This document shows positions 1 to 12,360 of a DNA stretch of 61,821 nucleotides, in pieces. The notes below the pieces were generated by a model. The model saw only the letters and a program-made list of their open reading frames with translations, had not been told where the DNA came from and did no database searches. Source of the DNA: Paracoccus saliphilus (GTDB lineage Bacteria; Pseudomonadota; Alphaproteobacteria; Rhodobacterales; Rhodobacteraceae); assembly GCA_003255745.1 (NCBI GenBank), contig QKYL01000006.1, forward strand, positions 1 to 61,821. Direction: 5' to 3'. Position 1 is the first letter of the stretch. Each line of letters starts with the position of its first letter. A program made the translations under genes and the position numbers.

Positions 1-214
1 CCCCAGCCACACCATCAGCCGGGACATCATCCATCGAGAAGTCGACCTTGATGCCAAAACTTTCGCGGTTGAAATCATCCAGCACGTTCAAGAGCCGGAA
101 CGGCCGCCCGTCGGCAAGACGATCGGCCATGAAGTCCATGGACAAAATAGGTTTAGAGCGTCCGGTATTTCCCGTTTCAGCCGTTTGCGCGGCTTGATGT
201 GCAGGGTCAGTTCC
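1..214 (-). pseudogene. IS3-family transposase OrfB fragment, cut by the window edge
   Basis: The minus strand reads as the middle of an IS3-group OrfB integrase. An [11 protein letters not shown] stretch comes first, and then, one frame over, [20 protein letters not shown] and [14 protein letters not shown] follow. The MDF aspartate is the first residue of the DDE catalytic triad. The frame breaks near position 150, between the basic stretch and the MDF motif. There is no start codon and no N-terminal half, and the rest lies to the left of the window. This is a dead remnant. Confidence 0.8.
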
Positions 215-548
215 AGAGCGCATTAAATCCGGCAAGTGCGCTTGTTGTCTAATTGCGCAAGCCATCTTCCAGAGCTCTTGATCGATTTTCGCCAACGGAT
301 CGTTGTTGTTTTCGCGGTCAGGCCGGATGTCTGCCGCACGAGGGGCGCTCGATCGAGCAGCGTCTCGATGTGACTCCCGCGATCTTGGCCCATCGGAACA
401 GGCCGCAAAGCGTGTCGCGAGATCGCTGTGGCTAATGCTCTGGGAGCTTGGCGTTCTGTAAGCCTTTCACTCCGGGTCGCTCTTCTCCTTTAAGCCGGTG
501 CCCGCCTTGCAGGATACGGCCACGGCGCGAAGCTTGTGCCGTCACGCA
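215..548. other. Intergenic remnant between two broken insertion sequences
   Basis: Short open frames on both strands cover this stretch, but none matches a family I recognise and none has a convincing ribosome binding site. It lies between an IS3 fragment and an IS110 fragment, so it is probably further decayed mobile DNA. Confidence 0.45.
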
Positions 549-1083
549 TCATCCTGAACAAGATGACCGCCAGCTTTTGGGCAAGCGCCACCCGCGCGTT
601 CCAACTTCCTGACCGCACGAGCCGAGTGGCTGTGCCCGATCTGGCATACAGAGATCGCCGCGGGTCCGGTAGAGGGTCACGGAGGCGGCCTCAAAAAGAA
701 GGAGGGCGCGCACCCGATGGGTCGCCATCGACTTGGTGGGAACCGGCTCATCCCACTCCGATCGCACAAGCTGCGCCAGGCCGCGGGCATCATTCCAATC
801 GGCCTTGTTGACCTGCAGCCCGAGCGCCGCTGCTGCCCGACGGGCATGAAAGCAATCCAGAGGCACAGCCGCATCACGCAAGCCATGCCAGAGCCAACCG
901 TGACCGGCCCCGTCCCCATCCCCGCGCGCTCAAGCTTGGGCGCATGACGTGCAAGCGCCGCCGCGATCGCCTCGATCCGCGTGCGAACCTTCCCCTGCCA
1001 CACAAGGGCCACAACTGCCTTGATTACGCAAACCGCAGTTTCCTGTACGGAGACATCGAGCCCTGCAGTGCGTCATTGTCCAT
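549..1083 (-). pseudogene. IS110-family transposase, frameshifted N-terminal part
   Basis: The minus strand starts with GLDVSVQETAVCVIKA, the RuvC-like first strand of IS110-family DEDD transposases. It continues with GKVRTRIEAIAAALARHAP, changes frame near position 890, and resumes as DCFHARRAAAALGLQVNKAD and WNDARGLAQLVR. The NKxDxNDA motif is diagnostic of the family, although here it reads NKADWNDA. Only about 175 residues of the usual 330-400 remain and the C-terminal Tnp domain is missing. It cannot encode an active enzyme. Confidence 0.75.
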
Positions 1084-1125
1084 CCTCCTTCCCAAATCAC
1101 GCCGTGTGGCTCCAAGTCCTGGCGG

Positions 1126-1885
1126 TTGGCACTCAATCATGCTCTGTGCAGACTGGTCGCCGGAAAGCTGTCGGGCCAATGGGCGCCACAGCAGATCGCC
1201 GGGCGGCTGAAGGCCCGGTATCCCGGCAACCCTTCCATGACCATCTCGCACGAGACGATCTACAAGAGCCTGGTCATCCACACGCGAGGTGCCCTTAAAA
1301 TGAACTGCTGGCTCACCTGCGCGGCCGCAGGATCATGCGCCGGGGGCGAACCGCGACAACGGCAGGGCAGACCTTGGGGCGGATCATCGCAGCCGTATCG
1401 ATCTGCAACCGACCGTCAGAAGTCGAGGATCGTGCCATTCCCGGGCATTGAGAAGGCGACGCTGAGCGGCTCCAGAAACAGCCCCATCGCTACGCTTGTC
1501 AAACGCGGTTCGCGCTTTGTCATGCTGGTCAAAGTGGAGGGCAAGAACAGCGACAGCGCCGTCAGTGTCCTGATCTCCCGGGTGCAGCACCTGCCGCAGG
1601 GTGTCATGGCCTCGCTGACTTGGGACCGGAGGACGGAAATGGCCTATCACCGCAAGGTCACTGTCGCGACAAATGTCAGCGTCTATTTCTGTGTTTCCAA
1701 AAGCCCGTGGCAGCGCGGCAGCAACGAAAACCAACAAATCGCCTGGCCCATGCTTCCCGAATGGAACGGAGCTGTCCATCTGCCCTCGGCATGACCTTGA
1801 TCAGGTCGCCCTTCGGCTCAACACAAAGCCATGGAAAACGCCCGGTTTCGAACCCGGCAAATACGTTCGAACGAGCCGTTGCGCT
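1126..1885 (+). pseudogene. IS30-family transposase, degenerate and frameshifted
   Basis: The frame from 1126 reads WAPQQIAGRLKARYPG and then SHETIYKSLVIHTRGALK, which are typical of IS30 transposases. Later it gives RNSPIATLVKRGSRFVMLVK and SPWQRGSNENQQ, the second catalytic region. Near 1740 the reading moves to another frame that carries CFPNGTELS and DLDQVALRLNTKPWKTPGFE, the usual C-terminus. The N-terminal helix-turn-helix is missing and a stretch near 1300-1400 is scrambled. It is a third transposase family in 2 kb, next to the repair operon. No terminal inverted repeats could be assigned. Confidence 0.78.
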
Positions 1886-2049
1886 GACAGGTTGAACCCA
1901 CCGGTCCCATTCCTTGAGTCTTGCTGCAGCAGACGGTGTTCGTGCGTGGCAGACCACGCCTGACGCCCCTGCGTTTCAGACAGGCCAGTCATTTTCAGGA
2001 CCGAAATTTGCCGCGTTGATTTTCACGAAATGTTCGCCATCTTGGACAC

Positions 2050-3042
2050 ATGCGCGCTGAACAGATCCTGCACCCGACCGAAGCCGGGCTTTATTGTCCG
2101 CCTGGCGACTTCTTCATTGACCCGATCCGGCCGGTTCCCCGCGCGCTGATCACGCATGGCCACGGCGATCACGCGCGCGCGGGTCATGGCAGCGTCATGG
2201 CAACGCGGCAGACGCTGGACATCATGGCCATCCGCTATGGCGAGGACTTCACCAACACGCGACAGGTTGCCGAAGGCGTCACCCGCATCGGCGACGTGTC
2301 GGTCAGCTTTCATCCGGCGGGGCATATCCTCGGCTCGGCCCAGATCGCGGTGCAGCCGATGCGTGGCCCACGCATTGTTGTTTCGGGCGATTATTGCCGT
2401 GCCCCGAACCCCGTCTGCGCCCCCTATGAGCCGGTGCCCTGCGACATCTTTGTGACCGAGGCGACCTTTGGACTGCCCGTCTTCCGCCATCCTGATCCGA
2501 TCAGGGAAATGGAACGCCTGATCGCCAGCATGGCAGAATTTCCCGAACGTCCGCACCTGATCGGGGCCTATGCGCTTGGCAAGGCGCAGCGGGTGATCGC
2601 GCTGGCCCGGCAGGCCGGGATCGACGGCCCCATCGCCATCCACGGCGCGCTTCAGCGGCTGTGCGATTTTCACGTGGAACAAGGCGTGGAACTGGGACCG
2701 TTGATCCCGGCCACGGCGGCCGATGTGCCGGCGCAGCTTGTTATTGCCCCGCCTTCGGCCTTTGCCAGCGCCTGGGTGCAGCGGTTCCGCGATCCCGTGA
2801 TCGGCTTCGCCTCGGGCTGGATGGCGGTTCGCGCCCGTGCCCGCCAGCGTGGGGTGGAATTGCCCCTGGTGATCAGCGATCATGTGGACTGGCCGCAAGT
2901 CACGCAAACCATTCGCGAATTGTCCCCGTCCGAGGTCTGGATCACGCACGGCACCGAAGACGGCCTGATGCGTTGGTGTGAGATTGAAGGAATTCCCGCG
3001 CGGCCCCTGCGCCTTGTCGGCTACGAGGACGAGCCGGAATGA
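2050..3042 (+). CDS. Ligase-associated DNA exonuclease (metallo-beta-lactamase fold)
   Basis: This 330-residue protein has a metallo-beta-lactamase plus beta-CASP-like architecture. The metal-binding motif HGHGDH lies at residues 36-41, and later histidines sit in HPAGHILGSA and ISDHVDW. It belongs to the exonuclease group encoded with bacterial ATP-dependent ligases, and is thought to process DNA ends before ligation. It is the first gene of a four-gene unit, and its stop overlaps the ligase start by four bases. It has no signal peptide, so it is cytoplasmic. The 165 bases upstream separate it from IS30 debris, so the promoter must lie there. Confidence 0.88.
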   Translation: MRAEQILHPTEAGLYCPPGDFFIDPIRPVPRALITHGHGDHARAGHGSVMATRQTLDIMAIRYGEDFTNTRQVAEGVTRIGDVSVSFHPAGHILGSAQIAVQPMRGPRIVVSGDYCRAPNPVCAPYEPVPCDIFVTEATFGLPVFRHPDPIREMERLIASMAEFPERPHLIGAYALGKAQRVIALARQAGIDGPIAIHGALQRLCDFHVEQGVELGPLIPATAADVPAQLVIAPPSAFASAWVQRFRDPVIGFASGWMAVRARARQRGVELPLVISDHVDWPQVTQTIRELSPSEVWITHGTEDGLMRWCEIEGIPARPLRLVGYEDEPE

Positions 3043-4589
3043 GGGCATTTGCGCATCTTCTGGAACGGCTGGCCTTTACGCCTGCGCGCAACGCCAAGCT
3101 GCGGCTGCTGACGCATTATCTTGAGGCGACGTCCGATCCGGATCGTGGTTATGCGCTGGCTGCGCTGACGGGTGACCTTAAGCTGCGGGCGGTGACTCCC
3201 GCCCTGTTGCGCGGCCTGATGGCCGAGCGCATCGACCCGCAGCTGTTCGCCATGTCCTATGACTTCGTAGGGGATCTGGCCGAAACCATCGCGCTTTTGT
3301 GGGACAGCGACCGGGACGAGGATGTGCCGCTGCACCAAGCCGTCGCGCTGCTCTCCGACACGGGCCGCGCGGGCCTGCCCGCTGCCATCGGCGGGATGCT
3401 GGACCGTCTCGGCCCTTCGGAGCGGCTGGCTTTCCTGAAGCTTGCCACAGGGAACATGCGCGTCGGGCTGTCGGCGCGGATGGCGCGCATGGCGCTGGCC
3501 CAGATGGGCGCCCCCGAGGTGAAGGACCTGGAAGAGATCTGGCATGGCCTTGTGCCGCCCTATCAGCCGCTGTTCGACTGGATCGGCGGGGGCGCGCGCC
3601 CCGAACAGGCGGCGCGGGCGCCCTTTCGCCCGGTCATGCTGTCCACGCCGGTCGACCTGGACCAGCTGCGCGCTTTTGACCCGGCGGATTACATCGCGGA
3701 ATGGAAATGGGACGGCATCCGTGTCCAGGCGATCAACGACGGCGGCACGCGGCGGCTGTACAGTCGCACCGGCGAGGATGTGGGCGGGGCCTTTCCCGAC
3801 CTGCTGGACGCGCTGAACTTTGACGGCACCCTGGACGGAGAGCTGCTGGTCCGGCGTGGGTCCGATGTCGCGTCCTTTGGTGATTTGCAGCAGCGCCTGA
3901 ACCGCAAGACCGTCAGCCGCGCCCTGCTGGAGAGCCATCCGGCGGGCCTGCGGGTCTATGATGCGCTGATCTGGCAGGGGCGCGACCTGCGCGACCTGCC
4001 GCATCAGGACCGCCGCGCGATCCTGAAGACCGCCGATTTCGGCAGCGACCGGATCGACCTGTCGCCGCTGCTGGCTTTCGACAGTTGGGACGACCTGGCC
4101 GCATTGCGCGCCGATCCGCCAAGCACCGTCATTGAAGGCGTGATGATCAAGCGCCGCGACAGCGCCTATGTCGGTGGCCGGCCGCGCGGTCCTTGGTTCA
4201 AATGGAAACGCGACCCGATGGTGGTCGACGCCGTGATGCTTTATGCGCAACGCGGGCATGGCAAGCGGTCAGGCTTCTACAGCGATTTCACCTTTGGCTT
4301 GTGGGACGGCGACGCCTTGGTGCCGGTCGGCAAGGCGTATTTCGGTTTCACGGACGAGGAGTTGCGCGAGCTGGACCGCTTTGTCCGCAACAACACGACC
4401 GAGCGGTTCGGCCCTGTCCGTTCGGTCGCGCCCAAGCTGGTGCTGGAGGTGGCCTTTGAGGGGCTTAACGCATCGTCCCGGCACAAGTCCGGCGTCGCCA
4501 TGCGCTTTCCGCGCATCAGCCGCATCCGGTGGGACAAGCCCGCGACCGAGGCGGACCGGCTGGACGCGCTGAAGGCGATGATCCCGTGA
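3039..4589 (+). CDS. ATP-dependent DNA ligase
   Basis: This is a 516-residue bacterial ATP-dependent ligase with an N-terminal helical DNA-binding domain of about 190 residues. The nucleotidyltransferase motif I is EWKWDGIR, with the adenylated lysine at residue 223. The downstream motifs DGELLV, IEGVMIKRRDS and PWFKWKRD are all present. An OB-fold domain follows, ending in FPRISRIRWDKPATEAD. It seals nicks with ATP and acts besides the essential NAD-dependent LigA, which is not in this window. It overlaps the upstream exonuclease by four bases and the downstream helicase by four, so the genes are translationally coupled. Confidence 0.92.
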   Translation: MRAFAHLLERLAFTPARNAKLRLLTHYLEATSDPDRGYALAALTGDLKLRAVTPALLRGLMAERIDPQLFAMSYDFVGDLAETIALLWDSDRDEDVPLHQAVALLSDTGRAGLPAAIGGMLDRLGPSERLAFLKLATGNMRVGLSARMARMALAQMGAPEVKDLEEIWHGLVPPYQPLFDWIGGGARPEQAARAPFRPVMLSTPVDLDQLRAFDPADYIAEWKWDGIRVQAINDGGTRRLYSRTGEDVGGAFPDLLDALNFDGTLDGELLVRRGSDVASFGDLQQRLNRKTVSRALLESHPAGLRVYDALIWQGRDLRDLPHQDRRAILKTADFGSDRIDLSPLLAFDSWDDLAALRADPPSTVIEGVMIKRRDSAYVGGRPRGPWFKWKRDPMVVDAVMLYAQRGHGKRSGFYSDFTFGLWDGDALVPVGKAYFGFTDEELRELDRFVRNNTTERFGPVRSVAPKLVLEVAFEGLNASSRHKSGVAMRFPRISRIRWDKPATEADRLDALKAMIP

Positions 4590-6961
4590 ACCTTCCGCCC
4601 GCGTTTCAGGACTGGTTCGCCGCCCAGGGCTGGCAGCCCCACCCGCATCAGATCGCACTGCTGACGGCCAAGGGCGACAGCCTGCTGATCGCTCCCACCG
4701 GCGGCGGCAAGACGCTGGCAGGCTTTCTGCCCTCGCTGGTCGAATTGCGTGACCCGCCGGGGGGAATGCATACGCTTTACGTCTCGCCCTTGAAGGCGCT
4801 GACAGCGGATATTGCGCGGAACCTGTCGCGCCCGGTGGCCGACCTTGGCCTGAACATCCGGATCGAGGACCGCACCGGCGACACCCGCGCCAGCCAGCGC
4901 GCCCGCCAGCGCGTAGACCCGCCCGACATCCTGCTGACCACGCCGGAGTCGCTGGCGCTGATGCTGTCCTATGAACAGGCCCCGGTGATCTTTCGCGGAT
5001 TGCGCCGCGTGGTCCTGGACGAACTGCATGCCCTGGCGGAAAACAAGCGCGGCGATCAATTGATGCTGTGTCTGGCGCGGTTGAAGACGCTGGCGCCCGA
5101 CCTGCAGGTGACCGGCCTCTCTGCCACGGTCGAGGCGCCGGACCAGCTGGCCGCCTTCATGGGCGGCGCAGAGGTCATTCATGCCGATCCCGGACCAGAC
5201 CCGGATATCGCGATGCTGCGCACGTCGCGCCCTGCGCCCTGGTCGGGCGGGGGCGGGCACTATGCGGTGCGCGATGTTTTGGCCGAGGTGGCCCGCGCCA
5301 ACACCACGATCATCTTCATCAACACCCGCGCTCAGGCCGAACTGTTCTTTCAGGCGCTTTGGGCCGAGAACGACGCCAACCTGCCCATCGGCCTGCATCA
5401 CGGCAGCCTTGCCCGCGAGGCCCGCCAGCGGGTCGAGGCCGCGATGGCCGCCGGCGATTTGCGGGCAGTCGTGGCGACCGGTAGCCTTGATCTGGGGATC
5501 GATTGGGGTGCCGTGGACCTGGTGATTCAGGTCGGTGCCCCGAAAAACGTCAAGCGGCTGGTCCAGCGCATCGGCAGGGCGAACCACCGCTACAACGCCC
5601 CAAGCCGTGCCCGGATCGTGCCGGCGAACCGGTTCGAGGTCATCGAATGCGTGGCCGCGTTGGAGGCCGTGCAACAGCGCGATCTGGATGGAGATCCGCG
5701 CGGGCCGGGACCGCTGGACGTGCTATGCCAGCACATCCTGCTGACTGCCTGCGCCGGCCCCTTTGACGCCGATATGCTCTATGCCGAGGTGCGCCGCGCC
5801 GGCCCCTATTCCGATTTGTCGCGCGACGATTTCGACGCCTGCGTGGATTTCGCCGCCACCGGCGGCTATGCGTTGCGCGCCTATGACCGCTGGCAGCGGC
5901 TGATGTTGCGCGACGGGCTGTGGCGGTTGCGCGATCCCCGCGCCGCGCGCGACCTGCGCATGAACATTGGCACCATCGTCGAGGCCGAGATGGTAAAGGT
6001 GCGGCTGCGCGGGCGCGGCGGCGTGCCCTTGGGTGAGGTCGAGGAAAGCTTTGCCGCCACGCTGGAACCGGGCGACACCTTCCTGATCGGCGGCCAGACG
6101 GTCCGCTACGAAGGCCTGCGCGAGATGGTCATCGAGGTGACGCGCCAACCTGCGCGCGAGCCCAAGATCGCCGTTTATTCCGGGTTGAAGCTGGCGACCT
6201 CGACCCAGTTGTCGCATCGGGTGCAGGCGCTGATCGGCACGCCTGCGGCACATGACCTGCTGCCGCCCGACACGCGCGACTGGCTGACCTTGCAGGCTGG
6301 AGTCAGCGCCCTGCCGCGTGCGGGCGTGCTGGTCAGCGAAAGTTTCCCGCATCAGGGCCGCTGGCACTTTGCATTCTACGGCTTTGCAGGCCGGAACGCC
6401 CTGCAGACCCTGGGCCTGCTGATGTCCCGCACGATGGAGGAGGCGGGCTTGGGTCCCTTGGGCTTTCTGTCCACCGATTATGCACTGCTGATCTGGTCGC
6501 TGGATCCGGTCACCGATCCCGCGCCGCTTCTGGACCGCGACGCGCTGCGCGACGGGCTGGGGGACTGGCTGGGTGGCAATGCCGTGATGAAGCGCAGCTT
6601 TCGCAATGTGGCCACCATCGCGGGCCTGATCCAGCGCAACATGCCGGGGCAGCGCAAGTCGGGACGCCAAGCAACCTTTTCCAGCGACATTCTCTATGAC
6701 ACGCTGCGAAAATATGACCCGAACCACCTGATGCTGCGGATCACGGCTGATGAGGCGCGCCGGGGGCTTGTGGATTTCGACCGGATCGAGGAAATGCTGG
6801 CGCGATCGGACCGGCACGACCACCGCATGCTGGACCGCGTTTCTCCGCTGGCCGCGCCGTTGCTGCTGGAGGCGGGCCGGGTGCCAATCGCGGGGCAGGG
6901 ACGACAGCGGCTGGCCGAGGCCGAGGCCGCCGCATTAATGGCAGAGGCGGGCTTGGCGTGA
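4586..6961 (+). CDS. Ligase-associated DEXH-box helicase (Lhr-type)
   Basis: This is an Lhr-core superfamily 2 helicase of 791 residues. It has Walker A APTGGGKTLAGF, the DEXH-type motif II DELHAL, motif III SATVE, and motif VI QRIGRANHR. The Lhr-specific winged-helix and C-terminal regions follow. The start is placed at a GTG whose last two bases begin the ligase stop (GTGA overlap). A longer in-frame ATG at 4529 would lie inside the ligase. It probably unwinds or remodels DNA for the exonuclease and ligase encoded with it. It overlaps the following pdeM by four bases. Confidence 0.9.
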   Translation: MNLPPAFQDWFAAQGWQPHPHQIALLTAKGDSLLIAPTGGGKTLAGFLPSLVELRDPPGGMHTLYVSPLKALTADIARNLSRPVADLGLNIRIEDRTGDTRASQRARQRVDPPDILLTTPESLALMLSYEQAPVIFRGLRRVVLDELHALAENKRGDQLMLCLARLKTLAPDLQVTGLSATVEAPDQLAAFMGGAEVIHADPGPDPDIAMLRTSRPAPWSGGGGHYAVRDVLAEVARANTTIIFINTRAQAELFFQALWAENDANLPIGLHHGSLAREARQRVEAAMAAGDLRAVVATGSLDLGIDWGAVDLVIQVGAPKNVKRLVQRIGRANHRYNAPSRARIVPANRFEVIECVAALEAVQQRDLDGDPRGPGPLDVLCQHILLTACAGPFDADMLYAEVRRAGPYSDLSRDDFDACVDFAATGGYALRAYDRWQRLMLRDGLWRLRDPRAARDLRMNIGTIVEAEMVKVRLRGRGGVPLGEVEESFAATLEPGDTFLIGGQTVRYEGLREMVIEVTRQPAREPKIAVYSGLKLATSTQLSHRVQALIGTPAAHDLLPPDTRDWLTLQAGVSALPRAGVLVSESFPHQGRWHFAFYGFAGRNALQTLGLLMSRTMEEAGLGPLGFLSTDYALLIWSLDPVTDPAPLLDRDALRDGLGDWLGGNAVMKRSFRNVATIAGLIQRNMPGQRKSGRQATFSSDILYDTLRKYDPNHLMLRITADEARRGLVDFDRIEEMLARSDRHDHRMLDRVSPLAAPLLLEAGRVPIAGQGRQRLAEAEAAALMAEAGLA

Positions 6962-7644
6962 CGACTTACCAGGTCGATTTTCATGGGCAGCGGCTAGAGG
7001 CCCGGCCCTCGGGTGCCATGCACTGGCCTGCACGGCGGTGGCTGATCGTGGCGGACCTGCACCTGGGCAAGTCGGAACGCCTTGCGCGGCGGGGTGGCAC
7101 CCTGCTGCCCCCCTATGAAACGCAGGCAACGCTGGACCGGCTGCGGACTGAAATCGCCGCCACCGACCCTGACGTGGTGGTCAGCCTGGGCGACGGCTTT
7201 GATGACGACGCGGCGGGGCGGGCGCTGCCGGATGATGTCTGCGACAGCCTTCGTGGGATGGCGAATGGACGGCGCTGGATCTGGGTCAGTGGCAATCACG
7301 ATCCGGGTGCCGTCTGTTCCCGCCTGCCAGGTGAAAACGCAGCCGAACTGCACGAGGAACTGACCCTGCGGCACGAGGCGGGGCAGGGGCCGGACATCTC
7401 GGGGCACTACCACCCTTGCGTGCGGCTTGCGGGGCAGCGGCTGCGCTGTTTCCTGGTCGGGTCCGATCACCTGATCCTGCCGGCTTTTGGTGCCTATACC
7501 GGCGGGCTGGAGGTCACCAATCCCGCCCTGGCCGCACTTGTGCCGCAGGGGCTGGCGCTGGCCTGTGGCCCGCGTGTGATGCCGGTGCCGGTCGGATACC
7601 GGCCACAGGTCCGAGGGCGGTTGGCACGCCGGGGCCTTGCATGA
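6958..7644 (+). CDS. pdeM: Ligase-associated DNA damage response endonuclease PdeM
   Basis: This 228-residue calcineurin-like metallophosphoesterase carries the motifs ADLHLGKSE (DxH), LGDGFDD (GD), SGNHDP (GNHD) and SGHYHP (GHxH), all spaced as in the family. It starts at a GTG inside the helicase stop. It closes the exonuclease-ligase-helicase-PdeM unit, a recurring bacterial set believed to act in DNA break repair. A GC-rich hairpin follows its stop. The biochemical substrate cannot be read from sequence. Confidence 0.87.
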   Translation: MTTYQVDFHGQRLEARPSGAMHWPARRWLIVADLHLGKSERLARRGGTLLPPYETQATLDRLRTEIAATDPDVVVSLGDGFDDDAAGRALPDDVCDSLRGMANGRRWIWVSGNHDPGAVCSRLPGENAAELHEELTLRHEAGQGPDISGHYHPCVRLAGQRLRCFLVGSDHLILPAFGAYTGGLEVTNPALAALVPQGLALACGPRVMPVPVGYRPQVRGRLARRGLA

Positions 7645-7648
7645 CAAA

Positions 7649-7680
7649 GGCCGGCCACAAGTGCCGGCCCTGTTGCTGTT
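7649..7680. terminator. Hairpin terminator between convergent genes
   Basis: GGCCGGC at 7649-7655 pairs with GCCGGCC at 7663-7669 around a 7-base loop. A T-rich CTGTTGCTGTT follows on the plus strand. It lies between the pdeM stop and the stop of the convergent outer-membrane protein gene, where a terminator is expected. Confidence 0.6.
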
Positions 7681-7692
7681 GATCCCGCAGGA

Positions 7693-8436
7693 TCAGAACC
7701 GGAAATTCATGCCGACCTTGAGATTGCTGTGTTTTGAGGTGGCCTGGGTCCGGGCGGTCGTGCCGTCGCCGACAAAGTCTACTGCTTCCTTGCCGAAATC
7801 CCGATACTGATACTCCGCAAAGACCGAGTTGCGCACGCCGACCGTATGTTCGATGCCCATGCCGGCCACGAGACCCGAGCTTTTGTAGCCAACGGTGGTG
7901 GAGTCGTCGCTGTCCGAGAGGGTATAGTCGAAATCGCCGCGGGCCGCGCCAAAGGTTCCATAAACCAGCGTCTGCGGGTTGACGGTATAGCCGGTCTTCA
8001 TGACCAGCGACAGAATCGAACTGATCGTGCTTTCAGCGCCCAGAACGTCGCCGTCCAGTTCGAGCGAGACATTATCATCAACCGAACCGGCTTCGAAGCC
8101 CAGTTCCGGGCCAAAAACCCAGTTGCCACGTTGCCAGCGATAGCCGGCATGTACGCCCGCAATAAAGCCCTTCACCTCCAGGTCGCCGATCCCCGGCACG
8201 CTGACTTCTTCGTCGCCATCCTCCAGCAGGGTGAAGCCGAGCTGGTCGCCGCCGCCGAAGGAATAGCCAAGCGAGCCGCCGGCATATCCGCCGGCCCAGC
8301 TGCCTGCGGCCACCGGTTCGGCCTGGGCGACGACGGGTTCAACATCCACCGCGGGGGCAATGATCCCACCTGCAAGGGCCGCGCCGCTGCCGGCAAAAAA
8401 GGCGATCAAGGCAGGGCCGGCAGAGAAAATATACAT
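7693..8436 (-). CDS. Outer-membrane beta-barrel protein (porin/OmpA-like small barrel)
   Basis: The protein has 247 residues counted from the ATG at 8436. That start gives a clean signal peptide: a hydrophobic stretch, FSAGPALIAFFAGSGAALA, then a proposed cleavage at ALA-GG. A longer frame upstream lacks a signal at its start. The mature part alternates short aromatic strands (GYAGGSLGYSFGGG, HAGYRWQRGNWVFGPELGFE, GTFGAARGDFDY) and ends in KVGMNFRF with a terminal phenylalanine. That is the BamA recognition signature of outer-membrane barrels. It resembles the 8-strand surface proteins common in Rhizobiales and Rhodobacterales. Its specific role is unknown. Confidence 0.75.
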   Translation of the reverse strand: MYIFSAGPALIAFFAGSGAALAGGIIAPAVDVEPVVAQAEPVAAGSWAGGYAGGSLGYSFGGGDQLGFTLLEDGDEEVSVPGIGDLEVKGFIAGVHAGYRWQRGNWVFGPELGFEAGSVDDNVSLELDGDVLGAESTISSILSLVMKTGYTVNPQTLVYGTFGAARGDFDYTLSDSDDSTTVGYKSSGLVAGMGIEHTVGVRNSVFAEYQYRDFGKEAVDFVGDGTTARTQATSKHSNLKVGMNFRF

Positions 8437-8613
8437 GGGAACACTTCTGAAACTGGCGGCCACCCTCTTCGGGCCGCGCCTACGGGAAAATTGCGCCCGC
8501 CTTGGAACAGCCACCATGACATATCAATTGCTTGCCCATCATGTGCGAAGCGACTGCATCATCATAGCGCCCGGCGCGTGTCCCTTGGGCAACAGCGCAA
8601 GCTTGCCGCCGTG

Positions 8614-11283
<2,670 letters not shown>

Positions 11284-12360
11284 TCAGCCGGTTTCGACCG
11301 CCGTAGAGCCTGCGTCGGATCGGGTGACAGACAAGTGTCGCGCGCGCGATCCCAAGTCCGCGAACAGTTCAGGCCCGGTGCCCGTCAGCAGGCTTTGGGC
11401 GGGGAGGGCGGTGATGCGATCATAAAGCGCCGCCCGCCGGTCGGCATCCAGATGCGCGGCCACCTCGTCCAGCAGCAGCAGCACGGGCTGGTCCGACAAC
11501 GCCTTGGCATTGGCCAGGATCAGCGACAGCAGCAGCGCCTTTTGCTCACCGGTCGACGATTGCGCGGCGGGCATGTCCTGCGGGCCCCAGCTGGCGCCCA
11601 GATCGGCGCGATGAGGACCGCTCAGCGTGCGTCCTGCCGCCATGTCCCGGCCACGCATCCCGGCCAGGCGCGCGGCGATGCTGTCGGGTTCAGGATCGTC
11701 GGCCGCACCCTCTCCCGGCAGCAGCGACAGCCGCGCCGCCGGGAAATCCTCGCCATCGTCCTGCGCCGCCATGATAGCGTCAAGCGCGGCCTGCCGGTTA
11801 CGCGTCAGTGCGGCGCCGGCCTCTGCCATCCGGGCCTCCAGCGCACGGTACCAGCCCGGGTCGCCGACCTGATCCTTCAGCAGGCGGTTCCGCTCGCGCA
11901 TGGCCTTGTCATAAGTCAGCGCCACATCCGCATGATCGGGCATCAGCGACAGGGTGACCCGGTCCAGAAAGCGCCGCCGGCCTTCGGGCGCATCAGACCA
12001 CAGCCGGTCCATGGCCGGGACCAGCCAGATGACCCGCACCAGCCGCGCCAGGGTCGTCTGCGGCACCGCCTTGTCGTCGATGACGACGCTGCGGGGTTGG
12101 CCCGGCGGGGCCCAGGTCTCGACCGCATGGTTGCCCAAGGTGGCGCGGATGCGCCAGCCGGCCTCCTTGCCCTGCCGCGCCTGGTCGGGCGCGGCGGCGG
12201 CGCGAAAGCCGCGCCCCGGCGCCAGCATCGAGACCGCTTCAAGGATATTGGTCTTGCCCGCACCGTTCGGGCCGAAGATCGCCAGCGGGCGCGGGTCCAG
12301 CTCCAGCTCCAGCCTGGGCCAGGAACGGAACTGCGACAGCCGCAGCTGCCCCAGTGTCAC
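11284..12360 (-). CDS. recF: DNA replication and repair protein RecF
   Basis: This 358-residue SMC-like ATPase loads RecA at single-strand gaps with RecO and RecR. Walker A is FGPNGAGKTNILEAV near the N-terminus. The ABC signature region is SSTGEQKALLLSLILA and Walker B is LLLLDEVAAHLD. It starts at a GTG that overlaps the dnaN stop (GTGA), so translation is coupled to dnaN. Gene order and length are standard. Confidence 0.95.
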   Translation of the reverse strand: MTLGQLRLSQFRSWPRLELELDPRPLAIFGPNGAGKTNILEAVSMLAPGRGFRAAAAPDQARQGKEAGWRIRATLGNHAVETWAPPGQPRSVVIDDKAVPQTTLARLVRVIWLVPAMDRLWSDAPEGRRRFLDRVTLSLMPDHADVALTYDKAMRERNRLLKDQVGDPGWYRALEARMAEAGAALTRNRQAALDAIMAAQDDGEDFPAARLSLLPGEGAADDPEPDSIAARLAGMRGRDMAAGRTLSGPHRADLGASWGPQDMPAAQSSTGEQKALLLSLILANAKALSDQPVLLLLDEVAAHLDADRRAALYDRITALPAQSLLTGTGPELFADLGSRARHLSVTRSDAGSTAVETG

